Source: Hyphomicrobiales bacterium (GTDB lineage Bacteria; Pseudomonadota; Alphaproteobacteria; Rhizobiales; Rhizobiaceae). Taken from it: 64,000 nucleotides of DNA. A program made the translations under genes and the position numbers. Below the pieces are notes generated by a model. The model worked only from the letters and a program-made list of their open reading frames with translations, made no database searches and had not been told where the DNA came from. Position 1 is the stretch's first letter. Each line of letters opens with the position of its first letter. Below are positions 50,895-59,412 of this stretch, piece after piece. The stretch covers positions 181,011 to 245,010 of the forward strand of contig UCKU01000015.1 in NCBI GenBank assembly GCA_900473185.1, in the 5' to 3' direction.

Positions 50895-51566
50895 TTAGGT
50901 GCCCTGTTTATGGATGGTGGATGAATCAACATTCATGCGAACATTCCCCTCGAATGTGATCACGCGCCCCTTATCTGTTATATTGAGGGTCTGCGCAACA
51001 ATCGAAGCATTGTCCTTGGTAATTCTGACGGGATCGTCCGTCGACATGTTTCCGCCCTTGATATCAAGGTGGGCGGACTGAAAATTTGCAACGAGACCGC
51101 TGCTCAAAACGAGCGTGAACGGTGCCGTCATATGCAGGTTGTCGGTCGCGCGATTGAAATCCGCCGTCGCCGCGGTAACGCGGGCCATCAAGCCGTCATT
51201 CATCGGCACGGCAGCCTTGATCGTCTCCAGCGTGATGAAGTCGGGATTGCGGATATCCTGCAGCGCGCGTTCGGCGAGCATCGAATAGTTGATGCCGTCG
51301 GAGTTGCGGCCGGCAATGGCCGGCTTTTCCATTACGACCTTGCCGTTTTCGATTTTGGCGCCCTCAATCTTGATGGTTTCCGGCAGGTAAGTGCGGATCA
51401 CCGAGACGGCGATAAAGATCAGGGAAATGATGAGGGCTGCGCCCGGCAGCAAGAACTTCAGGCGGCGGACACGCGCGGAGTGGAACCGGGCAACGCCATA
51501 GGCGCTGTCCTTTGGCCCTGCGTATGCGGGCTTCCCGTTGTTCCTGAGGGTATCGAGCATATGCAT
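50895..51566 (-). CDS. lptC: LPS export protein LptC
   Basis: A 223-residue inner-membrane protein: a cytoplasmic N terminus, one transmembrane segment (about residues 38-58, FLLPGAALIISLIFIAVSVI) and a periplasmic LptC/YrbK domain (IKIEGAKIENGKVVMEKPAI and GRVITFEGNVRM). It connects LptB2FG to LptA. An alternative start is two codons downstream. It is the first gene of the visible lptCAB-rpoN cluster. Confidence 0.9.
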   Translation of the reverse strand: MHMLDTLRNNGKPAYAGPKDSAYGVARFHSARVRRLKFLLPGAALIISLIFIAVSVIRTYLPETIKIEGAKIENGKVVMEKPAIAGRNSDGINYSMLAERALQDIRNPDFITLETIKAAVPMNDGLMARVTAATADFNRATDNLHMTAPFTLVLSSGLVANFQSAHLDIKGGNMSTDDPVRITKDNASIVAQTLNITDKGRVITFEGNVRMNVDSSTIHKQGT

Positions 51567-51737
51567 GGTCCGTGTGTGATGATCGTGCCGCTTATATAGC
51601 TATGCCGGGCGCCAATCACAGTTCGTTTCGCATTATTACATTGGCTTGCCAATATGGATTTTTTTCTGCAACAAGCAACTAAACCGAAAATAGCAGGTTC
51701 CCGGGGCATTTTCTCGCGGCAGCTCGCGCCTTATCTC

Positions 51738-51763
51738 CCCAGCGGCGGAGCACCGCCGTTGGG
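51738..51763 (+). promoter_or_regulatory. Leader hairpin upstream of sppA
   Basis: An 11-bp stem (CCCAGCGGCGG / CCGCCGTTGGG, one G-U pair) with loop AGCA ends 11 bp before the GGAGG ribosome site of sppA. It could affect translation or mRNA stability; there is no T-run to make it a terminator. Confidence 0.4.
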
Positions 51764-51783
51764 TTTCGTCTCTGGAGGTTGGA

Positions 51784-52734
51784 ATGGACAGCTCGATCAT
51801 CGCAGACCGCCGGCTGCTGCGCCGCAGGCTTGGCTTCTGGCGCCTTGCCGCGGTCGTGCTGCTCGTCGCGCTCGGCTTTGCGCTTTATAATTTTGCCTTC
51901 GGCGAAGGCAGCACTGCGCGGCCCCATATCGCCCATGTGACGATCTCGGGCCTGATCACCGATGATGACGAGCTGCTCGAGCGGCTGGAAAAGATCAAGG
52001 ACAATGATCAGGTCAAGGCAGTCGTGATCTCGATCTCCTCGCCCGGCGGCACGACCTATGGCGGCGAAAAGATCTTCAAGGCGATCCGGGCGATTGCGGA
52101 GAAGAAGCCCGTCGTCTCCGACGTCAGGACGCTTGCAGCCTCCGCCGGCTATATGATTGCGACGGCCGGCGATACGATCATCGCAGGCGAAAGCTCGATC
52201 ACCGGCTCGATCGGCGTCATCTTCCAGTACCCGCAGATCCAGCCACTGCTCGACAAGCTCGGCGTCTCGCTGCAGGAGATCAAATCCTCTCCGCTCAAGG
52301 CCGAGCCCTCGCCGTTCCACGACACCAGTGAAGAAGCCAAGGCCATGATCCGCAACATGGTTCTCGACAGTTACGACTGGTTCGTCAATCTCGTTGCCGA
52401 CCGGCGCAAATTGCCGCGCGGCGAGGTGCTGAAGCTTGCCGACGGAACGATCTATACGGGCCGGCAGGCGCTGAAGGTGAAACTCATCGATGCGGTCGGT
52501 GGACAGCCCGAAATCCGCGCCTATCTGACCTCCCGAAACGTCAGCGACAAACTGCCGGTCGTCGACTGGGACAAGAAGAGCAATACGCCCTTCTTGCTCG
52601 CTGGAGCTGTTTCCCGGTTGATTGCGATCCTTGGTTATGGTGATCTTGTTAAAAGTCAGGATCTCAACGGCATCCTGCCCCCAAAGTTGCTTCTTGACGG
52701 GCTGCTTTCAGTTTGGCAGGTTGGCCAGGATTGA
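51784..52734 (+). CDS. sppA: Signal peptide peptidase SppA (short form)
   Basis: A 316-residue S49-family serine protease with one N-terminal membrane anchor (residues 20-38). The catalytic dyad is Ser120 (LAASAGYM) and Lys172 (SPLKAEPSPF), in the single-domain bacterial SppA form. It degrades signal peptides after their release by signal peptidase. A GGAGG site precedes the start. It diverges from lptC and is followed after 30 bp by ihfB. Confidence 0.94.
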   Translation: MDSSIIADRRLLRRRLGFWRLAAVVLLVALGFALYNFAFGEGSTARPHIAHVTISGLITDDDELLERLEKIKDNDQVKAVVISISSPGGTTYGGEKIFKAIRAIAEKKPVVSDVRTLAASAGYMIATAGDTIIAGESSITGSIGVIFQYPQIQPLLDKLGVSLQEIKSSPLKAEPSPFHDTSEEAKAMIRNMVLDSYDWFVNLVADRRKLPRGEVLKLADGTIYTGRQALKVKLIDAVGGQPEIRAYLTSRNVSDKLPVVDWDKKSNTPFLLAGAVSRLIAILGYGDLVKSQDLNGILPPKLLLDGLLSVWQVGQD

Positions 52735-52764
52735 ACAAGAAATCAATAATTTAAGGGGGCGACC

Positions 52765-53064
52765 GTGATCAAGTCCGAATTGGTGCAGATTGTTGCGGCA
52801 CGCAATCCGCATCTCTACCACCGCGATGTCGAAAATATCGTCAATGCGGTCCTCGACGAGATCACTGATGCACTTGCCGCCGGCAACCGCGTCGAACTGC
52901 GCGGCTTCGGTGCATTTTCCGTAAAGAACCGCCCTTCCCGCTCCGGCCGTAACCCGCGCACCGGCGATACGGTCTTCGTCGAGGAGAAGTGGGTCCCCTT
53001 CTTCAAAACCGGCAAGGAACTGCGCGAGCGCCTGAACCCCGGACAGGCCGACGAAGAGGATTGA
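52765..53064 (+). CDS. ihfB: Integration host factor subunit beta
   Basis: A 99-residue HU/IHF-family DNA-bending protein. The family signature GFGAFSVKNRPSRSGRNPRT (residues 47-66) contains the arm tip that intercalates into DNA. It pairs with IHF-alpha, encoded elsewhere, and assists sigma-54 promoters such as those of the nearby rpoN regulon. The start is GTG with a strong AAGGGGG site. It follows sppA, an order I recall from other alphaproteobacteria. Confidence 0.96.
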   Translation: MIKSELVQIVAARNPHLYHRDVENIVNAVLDEITDALAAGNRVELRGFGAFSVKNRPSRSGRNPRTGDTVFVEEKWVPFFKTGKELRERLNPGQADEED

Positions 53065-53163
53065 TCCTCGGTATCAGGCATCAGCCGCACTTGAACTTCT
53101 CCGCCGCACTTCTATTCTGGCGTCAACGAAGCTTGCCTTCGCTAAACCGGCGTGGAGACCGAC

Positions 53164-53496
53164 ATGACCAAGAAGATCATCAACCTTTTGATTTTGCTGC
53201 CGCTTGGCGTCATCCTGATCATCTTCTGCGTCGCCAACCGGCAGAGTGTGACGCTTGCCTTCAACCCGTTTCGGCCGGAGGATCAGGTCCTTTCCCTGGC
53301 CGCGCCGTTCTTCGTTTTCCTGCTGACCGCTTTCATCATCGGCATGCTGGTGGGCTCTGCTGCGACCTGGTTCAACCAGGGCAAGCACCGCAAGCGCGCG
53401 CGCGTCGAAGCCAAAGAGGCAATCCGCTGGCAGGGCGAAGCAGATCGTCACAAGACGCGCGCGGAAGAGATCGTCGGGCAATTGCCCTCGCGGTGA
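53164..53496 (+). CDS. LapA-domain (DUF1049) inner-membrane protein
   Basis: A 110-residue protein with two transmembrane segments (residues 4-24, IINLLILLPLGVILIIFCVA, and about 45-70) and a cytoplasmic charged helix. It carries the LapA/DUF1049 pattern NRQSVTLAFNPF. LapA of E. coli helps regulate LPS assembly, and the gene commonly lies near ihfB. GGAG lies 8 nt before the chosen start; a longer in-frame start 12 nt upstream has none. It probably shares transcription with ihfB. Confidence 0.85.
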   Translation: MTKKIINLLILLPLGVILIIFCVANRQSVTLAFNPFRPEDQVLSLAAPFFVFLLTAFIIGMLVGSAATWFNQGKHRKRARVEAKEAIRWQGEADRHKTRAEEIVGQLPSR

Positions 53497-53502
53497 TTGC
53501 CG

Positions 53503-53976
53503 CTATTCCACTGACGCCGGAATGAAACTCAGCTCTTCATAATCGCCTTCGGGTGAAGCGCCTCTGCCGGTGACCTGAAAGCCATGCGCCATATAGAAGG
53601 CCTTGGCCTCGCGGTTGTTGGCGAGGCATTTCAGCCGATATTTATGCTCTGGCCAGCCCGGGAGCGATTGCAGCAGGGCGGTTCCCGCGCCTTTGCCCTG
53701 GAATTCGGGCAGGATATAGAGCATGTGGATGAAATCATCCGCCGCCCAGATCGAGATAAAACCGGCTATCTTCCCGTCGGCTCCCTCGCAGACGGAAACG
53801 ACCTCGCCGTTGGTATGGGCGGCAAAATCCTCCCGATGAAATTTGCCGGGATCGACCCAGGTAAAGGTCTGGCGCCGGACAGACAGGTAGATGTCGGCAA
53901 GCTGCGTCACGTCTTCGGGGCAATTGGGTCGGATTTTCCACGTCATCGATCTTGCGTAAAAGGGATTATCTGACAT
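53503..53976 (-). CDS. GNAT-family N-acetyltransferase
   Basis: A 157-residue GNAT acyltransferase. The acetyl-CoA loop is LPEFQGKGAGTALL (Q/RxxGxG, about residues 100-113), followed by the NNREAKAFYMAHGF motif typical of the C-terminal half. It converges on the LapA-type gene with only 6 bp between the stops. The substrate is unknown. The start could also be ten codons further in. Confidence 0.82.
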   Translation of the reverse strand: MSDNPFYARSMTWKIRPNCPEDVTQLADIYLSVRRQTFTWVDPGKFHREDFAAHTNGEVVSVCEGADGKIAGFISIWAADDFIHMLYILPEFQGKGAGTALLQSLPGWPEHKYRLKCLANNREAKAFYMAHGFQVTGRGASPEGDYEELSFIPASVE

Positions 53977-53991
53977 GCCAAGCCCATGTGC

Positions 53992-54444
53992 CTAGCCTGC
54001 CGCCTTTTCGACGACGGCCGCATTGAAGCTCCCCCAGAAGCGTCGCGCGAGCTTTTCCAGCGTGGTGCGGATCAGCCGGCCGCCGAGTTCGGCAATCCGG
54101 CCACCCGTATCGCCATCAGCACTATAACGCAGCAGGGTGTGCAGACCCTCATCCACTAAGGTGACATCGGCTTCGCCCCTGGCAAAACCAGCAATGCCGC
54201 CCCGCCCTTCCGCGGCGATGGTGTAACTGCGCGGCGCATCGACATTCGAAAGCTTGATCTCGCCGTGGAACGTCACAGAAAACAGGCCGAAGCCGACTTT
54301 GACGGTTGCCAGGAATTGCGTGGGCGACAGCTTTTCCACGCTCTGGCAGCCGGGAATGCATTGCCTGATGATATCGGGATCGTTCATGGCCGCCCATACG
54401 ACATCCCGCGGCGCGGCGATGCGTTCCTCCCCGATCAGATCCAT
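53992..54444 (-). CDS. CoxG/SRPBCC-family protein
   Basis: A 150-residue START/SRPBCC-fold protein of the CO dehydrogenase subunit G (CoxG) family: PRDVVWAAMNDPDIIRQCIP, GCQSVEKLSPTQF, and a C-terminal amphipathic helix (LIRTTLEKLARRFWGSF). Such proteins recruit or mature molybdenum hydroxylases at the membrane, but no CO dehydrogenase genes are in the window, so its role is open. It lies 15 bp downstream of the GNAT gene's start region, in the same direction (the GNAT gene follows it). Confidence 0.82.
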   Translation of the reverse strand: MDLIGEERIAAPRDVVWAAMNDPDIIRQCIPGCQSVEKLSPTQFLATVKVGFGLFSVTFHGEIKLSNVDAPRSYTIAAEGRGGIAGFARGEADVTLVDEGLHTLLRYSADGDTGGRIAELGGRLIRTTLEKLARRFWGSFNAAVVEKAAG

Positions 54445-54559
54445 CAGCAGTTCCCCATTTCCATGAGCGAACCATATCATGACGGGAAAGCGCTTTGCCA
54501 AGGTCGGACGGGATGCTATTTGCACTGGCTCAATTGAATTTAAGACGCGGAAGACCACG

Positions 54560-55657
54560 TTGAAACAAAGAGAACGCCGGCCTGGCGCGAAGGTAGCGAC
54601 AGGCCCTTCCGGCGGACGCCGCTCCGATGTGCGGCCTGCAAAGCCGGAAAAGACGGCCGTTAAGACGGCACCAGGGCGCGAACAGCGCCCACCGGCGGCC
54701 GCTCCAGCGGTAATCGAACGCCCGCTGACGGCGCGCCTCGGCGAGCGGCCGGCAGAGCGCGTGCCTGTCATCCTGGAATCGACGGGTGCGGGCGATTTCC
54801 ATCTGATCGACAGCGGCAATGGCCAGAAGCTTGAACAATACGGCCCCTATCGGGTCGTGCGGCCCGAGGGACAGGCGCTTTGGCAGCCATCGCTGCCCGC
54901 CCATGTCTGGGAGAAGGTCGATGCCGCCTTCACCGGCGATACGGATGAAGAAGGCACCGGCCGCTGGCGTTTTCCGAAGGAAGCGCTTGGCGAAACCTGG
55001 CCGCTCAACCTGCTCGGCGTCGATTTCTTCGGCCGCTTCACCTCTTTCCGGCATGTCGGGGTGTTCCCGGAGCAGATCGTTCACTGGAGCTGGATGAAGC
55101 AACAGGTGGAAAGCGCCGGACGGCCGCTGAAAGTGCTGAACCTGTTCGGTTATACGGGCGTTGCCTCACTGGTCGCTGCTGCTGCCGGTGCGGAAGTCAC
55201 CCATGTCGATGCCTCGAAGAAGGCGATCGGCTGGGCGCGTGAAAACCAGGCGTTGGGGCGCATGGAAAAGCTGCCGATCCGCTGGATCTGCGAGGATGCG
55301 ATGAAATTCATCCTGCGTGAGGAACGGCGCGGCAGCCAGTACGATATCATCCTCACCGACCCGCCGAAATTCGGCCGCGGTCCGAATGGCGAGGTCTGGC
55401 ACCTTTTTGAGCACCTGCCGTTGATGCTGGATATCTGCCGCGCGATCCTGTCGCCAAAGGCGGTTGGCCTCGTGCTGACGGCCTATTCGATCCGGGCGAG
55501 CTTCTATTCCATCCATGAGCTGATGCGCGAAACGATGCGCGGCGCAGGCGGCGTGGTCGAGTCAGGCGAACTCGTCATCCGCGAGGCCGGTCTCGACGGC
55601 AAGACGCCGGGCCGTGCGCTCTCCACATCCCTCTTTTCCCGCTGGGTGCCGAAATGA
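54560..55657 (+). CDS. Class I SAM-dependent methyltransferase, RlmI-like (rRNA)
   Basis: A 365-residue methyltransferase with a disordered basic N terminus (about residues 1-65, rich in Arg, Pro and Ala). The catalytic domain has the SAM motif VLNLFGYTGVASLVAAAAGA, VDASKKAIGWARENQ and DPPKFGRG, the RlmI/RlmK-like pattern for cytosine-C5 or guanosine methylation of 23S rRNA. The start is taken as TTG at LKQRERRPG because GGAAG precedes it; an ATG at 54479 would extend it by 27 codons. It overlaps the next gene as ATGA. Confidence 0.82.
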   Translation: MKQRERRPGAKVATGPSGGRRSDVRPAKPEKTAVKTAPGREQRPPAAAPAVIERPLTARLGERPAERVPVILESTGAGDFHLIDSGNGQKLEQYGPYRVVRPEGQALWQPSLPAHVWEKVDAAFTGDTDEEGTGRWRFPKEALGETWPLNLLGVDFFGRFTSFRHVGVFPEQIVHWSWMKQQVESAGRPLKVLNLFGYTGVASLVAAAAGAEVTHVDASKKAIGWARENQALGRMEKLPIRWICEDAMKFILREERRGSQYDIILTDPPKFGRGPNGEVWHLFEHLPLMLDICRAILSPKAVGLVLTAYSIRASFYSIHELMRETMRGAGGVVESGELVIREAGLDGKTPGRALSTSLFSRWVPK

Positions 55658-56511
55658 ACGAATTCCACGATCGCGGCCCCCGCAGGGTCGGGCAGGTGAA
55701 GGAAGTCACCTCGCTTGCCAACCCGATCATCAAGGACATCAAGGCGCTGACGAACAAAAAGTCGCGCGAAGAGAGCGGCACCTTCATGGCCGAAGGCCTG
55801 AAGCTCGTCATCGATGCGATCGAACTCGGCTGGACGATCCGCACGCTCGTCTATGCAAAGGCGGCCAAGGGCAAACCGCTGGTCGAACAGATGGCGGCAA
55901 AGACGGTCGCTTCCGGCGGGCTCGTGCTTGAAGTCAGCGAGAAGGTGATCTCCTCGATCACCCGGCGCGACAATCCGCAAATGGTGGTCGGCATTTTCGA
56001 AACGCGCTGGATAAGGTTGAAGGATATCCGGCCAAAGGACGGCGAGACCTGGGTAGCGCTCGACCGCGTGCGCGATCCCGGAAATCTCGGAACGATCATC
56101 CGCACCGCCGATGCGGCCGGCGCCTCCGGCGTTATCCTCGTCGGCGAGACGACCGATCCTTTTTCGTTGGAAACGGTGCGGGCCACCATGGGCTCGGTCT
56201 TTGCCGTGCCGGTCGCCCACGCAACGGCAGAGGAATTCACCACCTGGAAAAAGCAGGCCGGCTTTTCCGTCGTGGCAACCCATCTTGCCGGTTCGGTCGA
56301 TTACCGCACGATCGACTACAAGAAGAAGCCGGTCGTGCTGTTGATGGGCAACGAACAATCCGGCCTGCCGGAGCAGCTTGCCCGGGAAGCGGATGCGCTT
56401 GCCCGCATTCCGCAGCAGGGCCGTGCCGATTCCCTCAATCTCGCCGTTGCCACCGCCGTCATGCTTTTTGAGGCACGCCGCCATCTCCTCTCACTGTCCG
56501 AGGGCAAATGA
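55654..56511 (+). CDS. TrmH/SpoU-family RNA methyltransferase
   Basis: A 285-residue SpoU-type 2'-O-ribose methyltransferase. An N-terminal substrate-binding domain (about residues 20-115) precedes the SPOUT knot with the three motifs RVRDPGNLGTIIRTADAAGA, LLMGNEQSGLP and IPQQGRADSLNLAVATAV. It is in an ATGA-overlapping string with the upstream methyltransferase and the downstream lspA. The target could be 23S rRNA (RlmB-like) or tRNA. Confidence 0.9.
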   Translation: MNEFHDRGPRRVGQVKEVTSLANPIIKDIKALTNKKSREESGTFMAEGLKLVIDAIELGWTIRTLVYAKAAKGKPLVEQMAAKTVASGGLVLEVSEKVISSITRRDNPQMVVGIFETRWIRLKDIRPKDGETWVALDRVRDPGNLGTIIRTADAAGASGVILVGETTDPFSLETVRATMGSVFAVPVAHATAEEFTTWKKQAGFSVVATHLAGSVDYRTIDYKKKPVVLLMGNEQSGLPEQLAREADALARIPQQGRADSLNLAVATAVMLFEARRHLLSLSEGK

Positions 56512-57014
56512 CCGATCTTGCGACCGCACGCCCGGCGCTCTTCTCGCGACCGCTGCCGATCCTGATCTTCATCGTGATCGCCGTTATCCTCGACCAGATC
56601 GTCAAGATCGCTGTCGATCACTACCTGCCGCTGCAGGAAGCCATTCCCGTCATTCCGATGCTGGCGCTCTACCGCACCTATAATCTCGGCGTCGCCTTCT
56701 CGATGCTGTCAGGCATGGATGGGTGGTTCATCGTCGGCATGCGTCTGATCATCGTCGCTTTCGTGCTTTATCTGTGGCATCGCACCGCCAAGGATCGCTG
56801 GCTGGCGCATCTCGGATATGCGCTCATCATTGCGGGGGCGATCGGCAATCTCATCGACCGTTTCGCCTATGGGCATGTGATCGACTACATCCTCTTCCAT
56901 ACGGAAACTTGGTCTTTCGCCGTGTTCAATCTCGCCGACAGTTTCATCACTGTCGGCGCCGGCTGCGTCATTCTCGACGAGATGCTGCACAAGCCGAAAA
57001 AGGCGGATCACTAA
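56508..57014 (+). CDS. lspA: Lipoprotein signal peptidase LspA
   Basis: A 168-residue integral membrane aspartyl peptidase that cuts prolipoproteins before the lipidated Cys. Catalytic Asp117 (GNLIDRFAYGHVIDY) and Asp144 (FNLADSFITVG) are in place, and four transmembrane segments are visible. Its start overlaps the TrmH-like stop as ATGA. Several lipoproteins in this window (7047-8324, 14953-15267) would be substrates. Confidence 0.96.
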   Translation: MTDLATARPALFSRPLPILIFIVIAVILDQIVKIAVDHYLPLQEAIPVIPMLALYRTYNLGVAFSMLSGMDGWFIVGMRLIIVAFVLYLWHRTAKDRWLAHLGYALIIAGAIGNLIDRFAYGHVIDYILFHTETWSFAVFNLADSFITVGAGCVILDEMLHKPKKADH

Positions 57015-57069
57015 ATTTTTAGCGGATTCCTGAAAACATTCGGAACGGGCAATATGTTAGCTGAACTGC

Positions 57070-59304
57070 ATGCAGAGTATGGCGCAGCTACAGGAACGAT
57101 TGTCCGCCGCATTCGGCGGAGCCGCCGTTAGGGCCTACCGAGGCCGGACGGCGGGTGCATTGACGTCGCCGGCTACCCTTCGCTCCCTGTATCCATTGCT
57201 CTTTCATTGGCTCGGCGGAGCAGGTCTCATTTCGGCGATCCTGCTGCTATTGCTTTCTCATTGGGGCGGGCCGCTCATGGCGGGCCTCGGTCTCATCCTG
57301 ATCGTCGCGATTGCAGGCTATCTTGCCGTTCTTTTCAGGAACGGAAACCGGTCCGGCGGCCGTAGCCCGGAGACGACTGAACGCATCGATGCGACCGGCC
57401 TGCTCGGCACGGTCCATGACGTGCTCGGCGATATTGTTGTCACCCGCATGATGGACCGGCGCATCATCGGCGCCAACGAGACGTTCCGCAGCCTCACCGG
57501 ACGCGCAAAACCCGAAGGCCAGACCTGCGAGGAGATCGGCCTGGCCTTCCGTCCCGGCCCGCAGCCGCATCGATATGATGTGGAGATTTCGACACCGGCC
57601 GGACAACGCATCTTTCTCTGGCACGATGTCGTCACCCGTGATCCGGCAAACGGACGCTTGCTTCTGCAGAGCATCGCGCGCGACGTGACTGAAGAGCGGC
57701 TTGCCGCCGAAAGCCGCGAGGAGGCACGGCAGAAGGCCGAGTATAACAGCGCCGCCAAATCTCGGCTGCTCGCCACGGTCAGCCACGAAATCCGCACGCC
57801 TCTATCCGGCATTCTCGGCATGGCACATCTGATTTCCGAAACGAAGCTGACGCAGGAACAGCAGAACTATCTGACCAGCATCCGCCAGTCCGGCCATGCG
57901 CTGACGCAGCTGGTCGAGGATCTGCTCGACTTCTCCACCATCGAGGTCGGCCGTTTCCAGCTTCGCCCGCGATCGGAATCGCTGCGTAAGCTCGTCGAAA
58001 GCGTCGTCGAGATGCTGGCGCACCGTGCCCATGAAAAGGGTATCGAGATCGGCGCTACGGTCTCCGCCGACGTGCCTGAGCTGATGAGCTTCGACCCGGC
58101 GCGGCTGCGGCAGGTACTTTTCAACGTCATCGGCAATGCGGTGAAATTCACGCAGACCGGCGGCGTCTTCATCCGCGTCTCCAGGGCGGCCGGTGAGCTG
58201 TCGATTACCGTCACCGATACCGGGCCTGGCATGACGGCGGAGGAACAGGCGCGCGTATTCGGGGAATTCGAACAGGGCGGCTCGCTTGCCCAGAAGAGCA
58301 ACGGCACGGGCCTCGGCCTTGCAATCTCCGCCCGCATCATGCGCGAATTCGGCGGCTCGCTGACAGTTGCAAGCGAGAAGGGTAAGGGTAGCCGGTTCAC
58401 CATCGGCTTCCCTGTCGAACTTTCGGAAGAGGATAAAACCACCCGGAATGCATTGCTCGCGGGAAACAGCATCGTGCTGCTTGCCCCGGCTGGTGCAGCA
58501 CGCACGGCGATTGCCGAGACGATCACGACGCTCGGCGGGCGCTGCCACCTCGTTGCCGGTGGCGAGGCGGCGCGCGAAAGCCTGCTGTCGCTCGCCCGCA
58601 GCGGCGACCGGCCGACCGATATCATCGTCGATCACCGCATGTCCGAGGAATTCTCGCTGCATATCGCCGATCGCACGGAGATCGCGGCACTCGGCCTGCG
58701 CAAAGTGCTGCTCGTCAATCCGGAAGAGCGTAACTCCTATTCGCTCGACCTCTTTGATGCGTGGCTGATCCGGCCGCTGCGCGAGCAGTCGCTGATCGAC
58801 GTGCTGCGCGGACGCATGCGTGGCATGGAAAAGCGCGATGCGCTGAACGACAACCAGCCCGGTCTCGGCCCGTCCATTGCAGAACGGACGGCGGTGGGCG
58901 GCGGCCTTTCCGTCCTTCTCGGCGAGGACGATCCGATCAACGCCATGCTGGTGCGCGTCATGCTGGAAAAAGGCGGCCACTCCGTCAGGCATGTGGATGA
59001 TTTCGAAACCCTGCTCGATTGTGCGCTTGGTGACGACAGGCCCGACATCATCATCAGCGATCTCTCCATGCCCGGCGGCAACGGTATCGACATGCTCGGA
59101 CGCCTGCGCGGACACGAAAGACGGCTCGATCTTCAACCGGTTCCAGTCATCGTTTTGACTGCAGACAAGAGCGACGAATCGCGGCGACAGGTCTTGCTCA
59201 ACGGCGCCAATCGCGTCATGGTGAAACCGGTGGATCCGGTCAGGCTGCTCACCGAAGTACAGGCGGTTGTTGCACTTTCAGCCCGCCGGGCTGAGGCGCG
59301 CTAA
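57070..59304 (+). CDS. Hybrid histidine kinase with PAS domain and two receiver-type domains
   Basis: A 744-residue hybrid kinase. Two transmembrane segments (about 44-63 and 68-90) are followed by a PAS domain (about 110-215), a HisKA domain with His239 (ATVSHEIRTPLSG), an ATPase domain (DTGPGM, NGTGLGLAIS), a degenerate receiver (about 470-590) and a true C-terminal receiver (Asp664 in ISDLSMP, Lys719 in MVKPVDP). The first receiver lacks the acidic pair and has Arg in place of the conserved Lys (LIRPL), so it is unlikely to be phosphorylated. It lies 55 bp after lspA; the signal and phosphorelay partners are unknown. Confidence 0.9.
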   Translation: MQSMAQLQERLSAAFGGAAVRAYRGRTAGALTSPATLRSLYPLLFHWLGGAGLISAILLLLLSHWGGPLMAGLGLILIVAIAGYLAVLFRNGNRSGGRSPETTERIDATGLLGTVHDVLGDIVVTRMMDRRIIGANETFRSLTGRAKPEGQTCEEIGLAFRPGPQPHRYDVEISTPAGQRIFLWHDVVTRDPANGRLLLQSIARDVTEERLAAESREEARQKAEYNSAAKSRLLATVSHEIRTPLSGILGMAHLISETKLTQEQQNYLTSIRQSGHALTQLVEDLLDFSTIEVGRFQLRPRSESLRKLVESVVEMLAHRAHEKGIEIGATVSADVPELMSFDPARLRQVLFNVIGNAVKFTQTGGVFIRVSRAAGELSITVTDTGPGMTAEEQARVFGEFEQGGSLAQKSNGTGLGLAISARIMREFGGSLTVASEKGKGSRFTIGFPVELSEEDKTTRNALLAGNSIVLLAPAGAARTAIAETITTLGGRCHLVAGGEAARESLLSLARSGDRPTDIIVDHRMSEEFSLHIADRTEIAALGLRKVLLVNPEERNSYSLDLFDAWLIRPLREQSLIDVLRGRMRGMEKRDALNDNQPGLGPSIAERTAVGGGLSVLLGEDDPINAMLVRVMLEKGGHSVRHVDDFETLLDCALGDDRPDIIISDLSMPGGNGIDMLGRLRGHERRLDLQPVPVIVLTADKSDESRRQVLLNGANRVMVKPVDPVRLLTEVQAVVALSARRAEAR

Positions 59305-59346
59305 AGCTGGGGAAAACGGCACGTTTCTTGCGTGCACAAATTCGGT

Positions 59347-59364
59347 ATGTCACTTTCCTGTCGT
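59347..59364 (+). promoter_or_regulatory. Pho-box-like direct repeat upstream of olsB
   Basis: ATGTCAC (59347-59353), 4 nt, CTGTCGT (59358-59364) matches the PhoB half-site CTGTCAT at 5 of 7 and 6 of 7 positions with the exact 11-bp repeat spacing. It lies 49 bp before the olsB start. A weak -10 region follows (TACATA / TTTTAT). Confidence 0.55.
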
Positions 59365-59412
59365 ACATAAGTGTTTTATGGCGTGTGATAGGCCGGAGAC
59401 GGGAGAATCGCC

